NCBI GenBank assembly: GCA_965247665.1
Contig: CBDFHH010000005.1
Span: forward strand, 1,674,001-1,738,000
From: CAUZWH01 sp965247665
Lineage (GTDB): Bacteria > Pseudomonadota > Alphaproteobacteria > SHVV01
Length of the DNA: 64,000 nucleotides
Reading direction: 5' to 3'
Shown here: one piece after another, positions 17,300-27,501 of the stretch
Numbering within the stretch: position 1 is the stretch's first letter
Layout: each line of letters opens with the position of its first letter
Program-made: the position numbers and the translations under genes
Notes under the pieces: model-generated
Databases searched by the model: none
What the model saw: only the letters and a program-made list of their open reading frames with translations
Told to the model about the DNA's origin: nothing

Positions 17300-18016
17300 T
17301 CAACTCGACCGGCGCGGCCAGTCGAGCAACGACCCCTGACCTGGAAGAAGGCCCAGGATTGCGCACTCGGTCGCGGTTAGATGTTGGTTCATCAGGTGGA
17401 CCGCCTGGTCGGTGTCGCGCGCCAAAACCGCATCGACGATGCAGCTGTGCTCGGCATTGATGTCGCGCGGCTCAACCGTTGTTTCGCTGCGGGCGAGGAG
17501 CCGCACCTTGCGGTAGCGCTCGCTCTGATCAGCGAGGGTGTTCCAGAACCTTAGCAGCCATGCCGATCGGCAGGCCGATACCAGGGCGGCGTGCAGGTGC
17601 CGGTGATTGACTTCCCAGTGCACCGCCGCGGCCCGGTCGTCGCGCGATGTCGGCAGGGGAGTTCGCTCCAGGACGTGCATCGCGCTGACGATTTCGGCTT
17701 CCCATTCGGCTCCGCCGTTGGCCATCGCCCGGGTTAGGCACATCTGCTCGATCTCCCGCCGGGTTGACATCAGGTCGGCGAACTCGGCCGGAGACGCCTG
17801 CCTGACCCGCACGCCGCGGTGGCTTTCGCTATCGATGAGGCCCTCGCTGGACAGGCGCATCAGCGCCTCGCGGATCGGGGTAAGCCCGAACGGTCTCTTT
17901 TCCCGCAACGCAGCCGGCCGCAAGCGGTCGCCCGGCATGAGATCGCCGTGCAGGATTTCGGTGCGTAACCATTCGTATGCGCGCTCCGATTCCGAGGTCG
18001 ATCGCTGCGACGTCAT
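17300..18016 (-). CDS. GntR-family (FCD subgroup) transcriptional regulator
   Basis: An N-terminal winged helix is visible: YEWLRTEILHGDLMPGDRLRPAALREKRPFGLTPIREALMRLSSEGLID (residues 14-62). An FCD-type effector domain follows, with the helix ADLMSTRREIEQMCLTRAMANGG and the candidate metal ligands of NHRHLHAAL and the later EHSCIVDAVLARD. FCD regulators usually repress catabolic genes until an organic acid binds. Its start is about 100 bases from the divergent FAH gene, with a 25-bp palindrome between them, so it most likely controls that operon and itself. A GGAAAGGG ribosome site precedes ATG 18016. Confidence 0.9.
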   Translation of the reverse strand: MTSQRSTSESERAYEWLRTEILHGDLMPGDRLRPAALREKRPFGLTPIREALMRLSSEGLIDSESHRGVRVRQASPAEFADLMSTRREIEQMCLTRAMANGGAEWEAEIVSAMHVLERTPLPTSRDDRAAAVHWEVNHRHLHAALVSACRSAWLLRFWNTLADQSERYRKVRLLARSETTVEPRDINAEHSCIVDAVLARDTDQAVHLMNQHLTATECAILGLLPGQGSLLDWPRRSS

Positions 18017-18036
18017 GACCCTTTCCGCAACTTCGT

Positions 18037-18064
18037 TTGACAGGCTGAACGGATTTTATAAAAT
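18037..18064 (+). promoter_or_regulatory. Predicted sigma-70 promoter of the FAH/binding-protein operon
   Basis: TTGACA at 18037-18042 and TAAAAT at 18059-18064 are separated by 16 bases, close to the sigma-70 consensus. Transcription would start near 18071, about 48 bases before ATG 18119. The -10 box overlaps the left arm of the palindrome. Confidence 0.55.
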
Positions 18065-18080
18065 TCGATTGATTTTATAA
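18056..18080. promoter_or_regulatory. Perfect 9-bp palindromic operator, probable GntR-family binding site
   Basis: The arms are TTATAAAAT (18056-18064) and ATTTTATAA (18072-18080), perfect inverted repeats around a 7-base spacer. The site lies between the GntR/FCD gene and the divergent catabolic operon and covers the predicted -10 element and start point, a position suited to repression. The AT-rich arms contrast with the GC-rich surroundings. That this regulator is the ligand is inferred from position; typical FCD operators are often more compact. Confidence 0.6.
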
Positions 18081-18118
18081 CAATCGTGCGACAAAGCGCC
18101 AACAGACCGAGAGGACCC

Positions 18119-19024
18119 ATGTCAAAGTGGTCGCTGGCAACGGTGCAACGCGATGGTGCCGCGGTCGCTTGCATAGAAGTCGACAACCGTCTGCATGATC
18201 TTGGCGCCGCGCTCGGCGGTGCCGGAGCGCCGGGCAGCAACGGTTTTCTAAGTCTATTCGATGATTGGGAGTCGTCCCGGGCGGCCCTCGATCGGGTCGC
18301 CGGAGATCTCGCTCCGGCCGACGAGGTGGCCGACTACGAGCGCCGCCTGGCGCCGCTGCTTTATCCCGGCAAGATCCTCTGTGCCGGCGGCAATTACTAC
18401 GATCACATGCGGGAGATGGGCGTCCAGGATGTCCGCAAGGAAAATCAGCGGGCGTTCTTCTTTTTCAAACCGCCGCGCAACGCCGTCGTCGGCGAAGGCG
18501 ATACGGTGCGCATGCCGATCGGCACCAAGTCGTTCGATTGGGAGGTCGAGCTTGCCGCCGTCATCGGCCGCCGGGCTCGTGCGGTGAGTGTCGACCAAGC
18601 CCTCGGCCATGTCGCGGCCTACACGGTCGCGATCGATTTCTCGGCCCGGGACTTAAACCTGGCATCCGACGCTCCCTTCAGGTTCGACTAGGTGGCCGGC
18701 AAGGCCCACGACACCTGTTGTCCGATGGGTCCTCGCCTGGTGCCGGCCGCCGCGTTCGGGGACCCCCAGGATGTCGGGCTGAAACTTAGCGTCAATGGAG
18801 TGCTCAAACAGAACGGCCGGTCGACCGACATGATCTTCACGGTCGCTGAGCAGATCGCGACCGCATCGCGGATCATGACGCTCGATCCCGGCGACGTGTT
18901 GCTGACGGGGACGCCGGCCGGAGTCGGCCGGCCGACCCAGGATTTCCTCTCGGTCGGCGATCGCGTCCTCGCCGAGATCGAGAGAATTGGATGCCTCTCC
19001 GTCACGATCGGAGTAGCGGCGTGA
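18119..19024 (+). pseudogene. Fumarylacetoacetate hydrolase (FAH) family gene interrupted by an in-frame TAG
   Basis: Residues 1-191 contain FAH-family blocks GKILCAGGNYYDHMREMG, FFKPPRNAVVGEGDTV, and FDWEVELAAVIGRRAR with metal-binding acidic residues. The frame stops at TAG 18689-18691 after FRFD. The same frame resumes at once with VAGKAHDTCCPMGPRLV and runs through GDVLLTGTPAGVG to 19024. In family members a Trp or Arg commonly precedes GK.FDT, so the TAG most simply derives from TGG. The product would be a hydrolase or decarboxylase of ring-cleavage products. It is first in the operon under the palindrome. Readthrough cannot be excluded. Confidence 0.8.
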
Positions 19025-19113
19025 GTTTGTCCACGCAGACTGACATACACCAACGGGCCGCGCGCCCGCCACCCGATCGTGGCGCAGGTGGCTACAACAG
19101 CGAGGAGGTCGCT

Positions 19114-20145
19114 ATGTCTCGAATACGCTTGCTGCCGGTATATGGGTTGTTCTTGAGCGTGGTGATGATTGTGGCCGTGACACTGTCCAAACCGGCGGTC
19201 GCGGCACCCTGCGACGCCCCTGCGGAGGTATCGAAGATTATCGTCATGGCCGACTGGTTGCCATGGTCGGTCCAGGGACCGATGCGGACCGCAAAAATAA
19301 ACGGCCACCTGCAGGCCGAAGGGCTCGATCTCGAGATATTGTCTCCGCCCCACCCGGCCGATGCGGTCAAGCTGGCGGCACGCGAGCGGGTCCACTTCAG
19401 CCTCGCGACGCAGATCGACATGATGCTTGCCCGCGAGATGGGTATCCCGGTCAAGTCGGTCGCCGTGCTGCTGCGCGAAGACCATCGCGGCTTCATTTTC
19501 CTCGAGGGTTCCGGGTTCAAGACCCCGGCCGACCTCAAAGGCAAGATCATCGGCGTCGGCGTCAAACAGGATCAGGTCGCACTCGCCCGTACACTCCTGA
19601 AATCCGCCGGTCTGACCTTCAAGGACGTCAAGGTCATCGATCCCGGATTCGGACACAAGCAGTTGCTGCTGACCGGCAAGGTCGATGCCGTGCACGAGGA
19701 CCTCGTCTATCTCGGCCCGATGTATTCGATCGAGGCCAAGAAGATGGGGCTGACGCCGGCCGCCGGATTCGAGTACTCCGACTACGGGGGACCGAAGAAC
19801 TATTTCATCGTCATGCTCAGTCACGATGAATGGCCGCGAAACCACCCCCACGCGACCTGCCGTTTCCTGCGCGCGATGGAGAAGGGAGCGATCGACTTCA
19901 TCGAGAACTCGGATCCGGCGGTTGCCGAGATCGCCGAGGCCAACGAGATCTTCAACCTCGAGCAGCACAACATGGTGGCAGACGTGGCGAAGATGCAGCT
20001 CAAGAACAAGGCCGGCAAGTTCTGGGTGCAGGACGCCGACACTTGGCAAAACGTTCAGGATTGGGCGTTACGGGAGAAGTTGATCACCGTACCGTCGGAT
20101 CCCAACGATTACTTCACAAACGAGTATCTGGTGTATCAGCAATAA
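19114..20145 (+). CDS. ABC transporter substrate-binding protein (NMT1/SsuA-like)
   Basis: From ATG 19114 (GAGGAG site 19102) the protein has 343 residues. A signal peptide is clear: RIRLLPVYGLFLSVVMIVAVTLSKPAVA followed by an AAP-type cleavage region. The mature part shows the periplasmic type II fold: VMADWLPWSVQGP, HPADAVKLAARERVHFSL, IPVKSVAVLLREDHRGFIFLEGSGFKTPADLKGKIIGVG. Such proteins deliver sulfonates, nitrate, thiamine precursors or aromatic acids to SsuBC-type transporters. No intact ATPase or permease gene is adjacent; the broken pair at 4.9-5.9 kb is the only partner in this window. Confidence 0.87.
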   Translation: MSRIRLLPVYGLFLSVVMIVAVTLSKPAVAAPCDAPAEVSKIIVMADWLPWSVQGPMRTAKINGHLQAEGLDLEILSPPHPADAVKLAARERVHFSLATQIDMMLAREMGIPVKSVAVLLREDHRGFIFLEGSGFKTPADLKGKIIGVGVKQDQVALARTLLKSAGLTFKDVKVIDPGFGHKQLLLTGKVDAVHEDLVYLGPMYSIEAKKMGLTPAAGFEYSDYGGPKNYFIVMLSHDEWPRNHPHATCRFLRAMEKGAIDFIENSDPAVAEIAEANEIFNLEQHNMVADVAKMQLKNKAGKFWVQDADTWQNVQDWALREKLITVPSDPNDYFTNEYLVYQQ

Positions 20146-20150
20146 ACCGC

Positions 20151-20205
20151 TTCGGTTATCAACCGAACCTGTCGGTCGGTGACGGGATCGCTTAGCGTCG
20201 ATCCC
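20151..20205 (+). other. Two tandem hairpins after the binding-protein gene
   Basis: TTCGGTT (20151-20157) pairs perfectly with AACCGAA (20161-20167) across a 3-base loop. GGGATCG (20184-20190) pairs with CGATCCC (20199-20205) across 8 bases. No U-tract follows, so they may protect the upstream mRNA or attenuate readthrough rather than terminate, a common arrangement after binding-protein genes. Confidence 0.4.
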
Positions 20206-20271
20206 GCCGCCGGCGGTTAGAGTCGCCTATCGACGAGATATTTTTCGAACAGCTGGTACAAGCCTGACGCG

Positions 20272-21366
20272 ATGGCGAGACCCTGGATCAACTCGGCGGA
20301 TTCGCACATGAACGAGCCCGAGGACCTGTGGAGCAGGGCCCTCGGAGCCAAGTGGGGCGATAAGGTGCCGCACGTCGTCGAAAGGGATGGCGCGCGGTTC
20401 TACTTCACCGGGCAGGACTACCTGCCCGCGGCCGAGGTCGTCGAGTTCGAGGATGAGATGAACGAGCGCATCCGGCGCGCTTGCGAGGATCCGTCATACC
20501 GCGTCAAATGCATGGACGAGGATCGGGTTTTCGCCGAGATACTGTTTCCAACCTACGGTCTCATGGTGTTTGGCGTCGAACATGGCGCGCTCGTTCAGGA
20601 CTGCTTCGAGGTCTACAACGACTGGCTGTCCGAGTATTGCAGCCAGCAATCGGATCGCCTTTTCGGGGCGGCGTTGATCCACATGGAGAACATCGACTGG
20701 GCAATCGGCGAGATTGAACGCACGGCAAAGCTCGGCATGCGCTGCGCGATGATCAATGCGGATACCTTGCCCGGATGGCACCAGTACCAGGACGCCACCT
20801 ACGATCGCTTTTGGGCGCGGGCTCAGGAGATCGCCATGCCGGTGGTCATGCATTGCTCAACCGGACGGCGGCCCGACATGTTTTTCTTTACCGGCGACAA
20901 GCTCAAGAACGCAGCCCGCGGCTATCTCGACCTTTTCGCCGAAGCGGGTGTGGTGGTCGCCAACGAGTTCGTTTTCGGTGGCATCTTCGATCGCTTCCCC
21001 GATCTGAACCTGGTCCTCGGCGAATTCGAAGCATCCTGGATTCCCCACTGGCTGTTTCGCATGGAACAGATCGAGTCCGGTTTCGGCCCATATATGGGCC
21101 TGACGAACCCCGACCGTCCCGTACGCGAGTACTTGTCACGCATCTATGTCGGCGTTATCGATGACCCGTTGATCCCGCTGGTGACCACGGCTCTTGACGC
21201 TAATTCCTTGATCTGGGGTTCGGATTTTCCTCACGTTCGCAACACGCATCTAAAGTCGCACAAGGTGGTCGAGGAGATATTCGGTCACCTTGACGCCGCG
21301 ACGGTCGACAACATCACCATCCACAATGCCGAGCGGCTGTTCGGCATCGACATGCCGGCGGACTAG
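20272..21366 (+). CDS. Amidohydrolase-2 family metal-dependent hydrolase/decarboxylase
   Basis: The 364-residue protein starts MARPWINSADSHMNEPEDLW, where the D-S-H replaces the usual HxH metal motif; this pattern is common in ACMSD-like amidohydrolases. Later blocks include VMHCSTGRRPDMFFF (metal His), LNLVLGEFEASWIPHW and SLIWGSDFPH (catalytic Asp). Relatives decarboxylate or hydrolyse aromatic acids and ring-cleavage products. Position in the operon under the GntR palindrome, between a binding protein and a second amidohydrolase, suggests a middle catabolic step. The start ATG lies 126 bases after the binding-protein gene. Confidence 0.88.
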   Translation: MARPWINSADSHMNEPEDLWSRALGAKWGDKVPHVVERDGARFYFTGQDYLPAAEVVEFEDEMNERIRRACEDPSYRVKCMDEDRVFAEILFPTYGLMVFGVEHGALVQDCFEVYNDWLSEYCSQQSDRLFGAALIHMENIDWAIGEIERTAKLGMRCAMINADTLPGWHQYQDATYDRFWARAQEIAMPVVMHCSTGRRPDMFFFTGDKLKNAARGYLDLFAEAGVVVANEFVFGGIFDRFPDLNLVLGEFEASWIPHWLFRMEQIESGFGPYMGLTNPDRPVREYLSRIYVGVIDDPLIPLVTTALDANSLIWGSDFPHVRNTHLKSHKVVEEIFGHLDAATVDNITIHNAERLFGIDMPAD

Positions 21367-21387
21367 ACGCGGCGCCGGGAGCATCTC

Positions 21388-22770
21388 ATGAGAAAACACG
21401 TTAAATGCCGGGAGTTGTTCACGGGGCTTGAGACGACGGCGGTAAAAGACCACACCGTCATCGTCGATGACGGGATCGTCAGCTATGTCGGCCCGACCGA
21501 TGGGGCACCGACGCCGGCAGCCGGCGACGAGGTCGTCGATGCAACCGATCACTTCGTGCTACCCGGTCTTGTCGATCTTCACACCCATCTCGCCTACGGC
21601 AACGCCAAGTGCGAGGAAGACATCGACATCTATGCGCCCGTCGAATTCCGCGCGCTGCGGGCAATGTTCATGGCGCAGCGCGTGCTGTTGGCGGGCTATA
21701 CGTCGATCTGCAATCCCGGCGACGCCGCGCGCGTGACGCTGTCGGTGCGCGATGCCGTCAATGCCGGTCTGTTCGAGGGTCCGCGCATCACCACCGCCGG
21801 GCCTTATGTGACCAGCCGCCAAGGGCTCACCGACTACTATCCGACCTGGATCGGACAACCGGAAACATCGATCGGTCATGTCGTGCGCAGTCCCGACGAG
21901 GCGATCGAGGAGATCCGTGTGCAGGTCAAAGACGGCGTCGACGTCATCAAGTTCGCGATGGACGGCGATATGGTGCTGCAACCGAACGGGGTGTCCGACT
22001 ACAGCGGCCTGATAGCTTCCTTTAACCAGGAGGAGATTACGCGCTACGTCGCGGAGGCCCACCGGCTCGGGAAAAAGTGCATTACCCACGCCCGCGGCAA
22101 GGAAGCGACGCTGTATTCGGCGCGGGCAGGCGTCGACCTGATCTTTCATGGCTCCTATATGGATGATGAATGCCTCGATGCGATGCTCGAGAGCGGCAGC
22201 CGGCTGTGCCCGACGCTGGCACTGTTGGTCAACGCCCACGAGTTCACTCAGAGTTGGGAAGGTGCCGGCCGCAAGGGCTATCCCGACTATGCCAAGATCG
22301 AGGCTGATGCTTCGTTTGCAGCGGCGTCGAAGGCGTTCAAGGCCGGGGTGCCGGTTCTCGCCGGCACCGACAGTGGTTTTGCGATAACCCCCTATGGCGA
22401 ATGGCACGCCAAGGAGCTCGAAATCTTCGTCAAATATCTCGGAATGTCGGAGGGCGAAGCCCTCCGTGCCGGCACGTCGCAATCGGCGGCGTTCCTCACC
22501 GGCGGCGAGCGCCTCGGGGTGCTGGAGGCGGGGCGGCACGCCGACCTGATAATCTTCGACGGCAATCCGCTCGAAGACATTTCCCAATTGCTCGACAAGA
22601 ACCGCATGAAGCAGATCTGGCTCGGCGGCGAGGAGATTACCGTCTCGACCCACGAGATCGACACCAAACTGGTCTCCGAGTTTTCTTACGATATGTGGAG
22701 CGACACCTATACGCAGGCGCGGGTCAGGGAACTCGGGATCTCGATCCGCAGCATCGAAGCAGCCGCGTAG
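21388..22770 (+). CDS. Amidohydrolase (imidazolonepropionase/prolidase-like)
   Basis: This 460-residue TIM-barrel amidohydrolase has the metal-binding VDLHTHLAYG, a candidate carboxylated Lys in DGVDVIKFAMDGD, then ITHARGKEATLYSARAGVDLIFHGSYMDDE and the Asp of VPVLAGTDSGF. The terminal GVLEAGRHADLIIFDGNPLEDI is typical of the composite-sandwich domain. Such enzymes open cyclic amides, hydantoin-like rings or lactams, or deaminate. It starts 21 bases after the previous amidohydrolase, in the same operon. Substrate is unknown; the RidA-repeat protein that follows hints at an enamine or imine intermediate. Confidence 0.88.
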   Translation: MRKHVKCRELFTGLETTAVKDHTVIVDDGIVSYVGPTDGAPTPAAGDEVVDATDHFVLPGLVDLHTHLAYGNAKCEEDIDIYAPVEFRALRAMFMAQRVLLAGYTSICNPGDAARVTLSVRDAVNAGLFEGPRITTAGPYVTSRQGLTDYYPTWIGQPETSIGHVVRSPDEAIEEIRVQVKDGVDVIKFAMDGDMVLQPNGVSDYSGLIASFNQEEITRYVAEAHRLGKKCITHARGKEATLYSARAGVDLIFHGSYMDDECLDAMLESGSRLCPTLALLVNAHEFTQSWEGAGRKGYPDYAKIEADASFAAASKAFKAGVPVLAGTDSGFAITPYGEWHAKELEIFVKYLGMSEGEALRAGTSQSAAFLTGGERLGVLEAGRHADLIIFDGNPLEDISQLLDKNRMKQIWLGGEEITVSTHEIDTKLVSEFSYDMWSDTYTQARVRELGISIRSIEAAA

Positions 22771-22835
22771 TCTCGCTCCCGGCGACAGCGGCTCGCCGTG
22801 CTGCGCCGATCGCCAATCGAAAGGAGAAAACAGCC

Positions 22836-24032
22836 ATGACCGCCCCGCCGCGCAAGGAAATCCGTCTTGACAGCGAGATGATGGAGCCCCTGAGCCATCA
22901 CACCGACGCCGTGCTGTGCGGCGATTTTCTCTACCTGTCCGGGGCGGCCCCCCTCGACATGGCCGCCCACGTCATCGCTCCCGGCGACGTCGTCAAGCAA
23001 TGCGAGGCGACATGTCACAACATCGATCTCATGCTCGGCGCGGCGGGAATGGCGTTTCACGACATTGCCTACTTCAAGATCCTGATGGACGAGGTCGACG
23101 ATTGGGCGCAGATCGAGCCGGTGTGCCGCTCGTTTCTCGGCAACACTCGGCCCTCGAGCACGCGGGTTGCTATCGGTCATCCGGCGGTGCCTGGCATGCT
23201 GCTTGAGATCGAGGCGGTCGCCTACAAGCCGCAAAACGGCGGTCCAGCGCGGGAGGAGATCCGCTGCGATGAACTCTGCGAACCTCTCGGTTACAACGTC
23301 GATGTCGTTAGATGCGGCGATTTCGCGTTTCTGTCCGGCACCGGTCCGATCGATGGCGACGGCAACGCGGTCGCCATCGGCGATCCCGTCAAACAGTCCC
23401 ATGCGACGCTGGAGAACATGCGGATCATGCTCGAGGCCGCCGGCATGGGCTTCGCCGACGTCGCCAAGGTCGTTTACTTCCTCGAGAACGTGCACGAACT
23501 CAAACCGGTCAACGTTGCCCGCAAGCAGTTCTTCGGCGCCGCCCGCCCGGTCAGCACGCTGGTCGGCGGCCGGCGCTGCGCGGTTCCGCACAGCGGGCAT
23601 GTCGTCGAAGCGATCGCCTACAAACCGCGAAGCGGCGGCACGCCTCGCCGCGAGATCATGGTGCCGGACTTTCAGGAACCGCTAAGCCACTACTGCGACG
23701 GCGTTCGGTGCGGCGATTTTCTTTTCGTCTCCGGCCAAGGGCCCTTCGATGCGGATTTCGTGCTCGACGGCACGACGATGACCGAGCACGCGACGCGGGT
23801 TCACCACAATCTCGAACTGATCATGACCGAGGCCGGGTTCGGCTTCGAAGATGTAGCCAAGGTCACCTGTTACATGGACAACTGCAACGAGCGCGCGGAA
23901 CTGAACGAGGTTCGCAAGAAGTATTTCGGCGCCAGCAAGCCGGCCAGCACGCTGTTTGGCGTGAACCGCCTCGCTCTGCCGCAAATGAAAATCGAAATCG
24001 ACGCCGTCTGCTACAAAGCGCGTACTTCGTAG
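22836..24032 (+). CDS. Protein with three tandem RidA (YjgF/YER057c/UK114) domains
   Basis: From ATG 22836 (AAGGAG site upstream) the 398-residue product divides into three ~130-residue units. Each has .EPLSHH.D.V.CGDFL..SG..P.D, a middle helix pair, then R.S(T/L)..G....P....EIEA..YK. Classic RidA is a ~130-residue trimer that hydrolyses 2-aminoacrylate; here one chain could fold as a pseudo-trimer. The catalytic Arg (E. coli Arg105 position, in a P.R(S/T) motif) appears as Ser in all three units (RPSST, RPVST, KPAST), arguing against ordinary imine deamination. It is last in the GntR-linked operon, after two amidohydrolases. The final 33 codons recur at 32.7 kb. Confidence 0.88.
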   Translation: MTAPPRKEIRLDSEMMEPLSHHTDAVLCGDFLYLSGAAPLDMAAHVIAPGDVVKQCEATCHNIDLMLGAAGMAFHDIAYFKILMDEVDDWAQIEPVCRSFLGNTRPSSTRVAIGHPAVPGMLLEIEAVAYKPQNGGPAREEIRCDELCEPLGYNVDVVRCGDFAFLSGTGPIDGDGNAVAIGDPVKQSHATLENMRIMLEAAGMGFADVAKVVYFLENVHELKPVNVARKQFFGAARPVSTLVGGRRCAVPHSGHVVEAIAYKPRSGGTPRREIMVPDFQEPLSHYCDGVRCGDFLFVSGQGPFDADFVLDGTTMTEHATRVHHNLELIMTEAGFGFEDVAKVTCYMDNCNERAELNEVRKKYFGASKPASTLFGVNRLALPQMKIEIDAVCYKARTS

Positions 24033-24841
24033 CCGGTTTGGCCGCGGCCCCGTGCGATGTTGGTCGGGCCGCCCTCGCGACCCGAATCAGCGTCCGGGAT
24101 ATTTCTCGCCGGTCCCTTCAGCCACCATCTGCTCGGGCAGCGAGTAGACGTATTTATCGAGGATCGGCTCGAATGAGGACTCGTCGGGATGATCCCATGG
24201 TTTCGGTCGACGCTCGCCGGGCCGCTTACGGGGCTTGCCGACGGCGCGCATCATATGTTCGACCCCGGCCGATGGTGCGCACAGGAAGAAGATCTTCATC
24301 GGGCCGTTGCCGGTGTTGACGAAGCCGTGCTTGCGATGGCGCCCGACATAGACCAGCGAGCCCGGCTTGACCGGGTGGGGGACGCCGTCGATGAAAACCT
24401 TGCCTTCGCCTTGCCAGACGAACAGGAATTCGTCCTGCGCGCCGTGGCCGTGGTCGGGCAATGTGCCGCCTTCATCAATGATCTGCACCGCCGCCATGTA
24501 GTCCTTGGTCGGGAAGGTGTCGGGCGACATCTTCACGGTCATATGTCCGAAACAGGGTTCGGGCAGCCAATAGGACTCACCGTCATCCTCGTGCCACACC
24601 CCGAACGATCCGGGTTTCGCCAGCCCGCGCCGGCCCCGCCGCAGCTTCGCGACTTTCTCGACCATCCGCATTGCCGAGCGCGAGAACGTCTTGGTCTTGC
24701 CGAGAGTGAGCATGGCCACCTCCTTCTTCTGCGGCTGACGGAAAACGATAGCATGGAACATACCGGGCCGGATGTTATCGATTCCGCCAAGCACCGCACC
24801 ATGGCGCCGAAATCCGAGCACTCGATCTCCGCTCGCTAGAC
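23932..24841. repeat. Source copy of a ~0.9-kb duplication (second copy at 32.7-34.4 kb)
   Basis: From CCAGCAAGCC at 23932 through GCTCGCTAGAC at 24841 the sequence recurs, apparently without mismatch, at 32708-33580 and 34403-34446 (constant offset 8776 up to the insertion). It covers the last 33 codons of the triple-RidA gene, the whole cupin gene and ~130 bases upstream of it. Confidence 0.85.
24087..24713 (-). CDS. Cupin-domain protein, copy 1
   Basis: The 208-residue protein contains one cupin fold. Motif 1 is ALPDHGHGAQDEFLFVWQGEGKVFI-like (LPDHGHGAQDEFLF: two His and a Glu as metal ligands) and motif 2 is PGSLVYVGRHRKHGFVNTG with the fourth ligand His. N- and C-terminal extensions are basic, including KPRKRPGERRPKP. 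I chose ATG 24713, preceded on this strand by GGAGGTGGCC. Function could be a dioxygenase, isomerase or sugar-binding protein. It is convergent with the triple-RidA gene and is repeated, apparently identically, at 32.9-33.5 kb. Confidence 0.82.
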   Translation of the reverse strand: MLTLGKTKTFSRSAMRMVEKVAKLRRGRRGLAKPGSFGVWHEDDGESYWLPEPCFGHMTVKMSPDTFPTKDYMAAVQIIDEGGTLPDHGHGAQDEFLFVWQGEGKVFIDGVPHPVKPGSLVYVGRHRKHGFVNTGNGPMKIFFLCAPSAGVEHMMRAVGKPRKRPGERRPKPWDHPDESSFEPILDKYVYSLPEQMVAEGTGEKYPGR

Positions 24842-25077
24842 CGGCAGACATCGAGTGTCGCTTGACTTTTGTTGCCTCGCGAACACGGCGATGTGAACTA
24901 CGGTTCTGTCGGTGTCGGCCTTGACGCGGGTCGTCGTTGGCGGAATAGGCATAGAAGCCAGAGGCCTGCACCGCAGCGTGAAAGAGGGCGCCCACTTGGG
25001 GCCGCGCTAAGCGTGAGAAACACCGGCGCACTTAGGCTGCTGTGACACTTGCGCAGGGACCATGCCGACGACATGGG

Positions 25078-27009
<1,932 letters not shown>

Positions 27010-27028
27010 TGCCTGCGCTCCCCGTGTG

Positions 27029-27244
27029 CTACGCCTCGCCGTCCGGCGTTTTTTCGACAGCCTCCTTATCGGCAGCTTCCTTGGCAAGACGCAGCGCGCG
27101 CAACCGTATCGTCTTCTTGGCCTCGGCCACGCGGGCCTGCTCGACCTCCCGGCGCGCGGCGACGGCGTCTTTTTTCAATTTTTCGCGCAACGCTGCGGCC
27201 TTCTGACGCGCGTCGTCGTCGTGGGCGGTCTTTGGATGCGCCAT
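27029..27244 (-). CDS. Small charged helical protein, 71 aa
   Basis: No family is recognised with certainty. A strong GGGGAGGACG ribosome site precedes ATG 27244. The protein is almost entirely predicted helix with high Ala/Lys/Arg/Glu: ARQKAAALREKLKKDAVAARREVEQARVAEAKK, then TIRLRALRLAKEAADKEA. The RLRALRLAKE segment recurs in another small gene at 31987. It ends 20 bases before the rpoD start and probably shares its transcript, so its translation may affect sigma-factor synthesis. A nucleic-acid- or RNA polymerase-binding role is only a guess. Confidence 0.65.
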   Translation of the reverse strand: MAHPKTAHDDDARQKAAALREKLKKDAVAARREVEQARVAEAKKTIRLRALRLAKEAADKEAVEKTPDGEA

Positions 27245-27501
27245 CTTCGCGTCCTCCCCGGGACTGACCGAGTTCGAGTTTCAGGATCCACCGCTCCGCC
27301 ACCACAACGCGACGACACAATGCCGATCAGGACGATGCGCCGGGCGATCTTTCGGTGCCGGCAGTGGAGCGGGCAGTGACCAGCACCATAGGCGATGCGC
27401 GCCTTGGTTTCGAGGTAATAAGGGCGCAGCGTCCGGGTCGCCGACGACGCGACCGGAATAACGACCGCCAACGTCAAGCAACGACAGGGCGCCCGGCGCA
27501 A

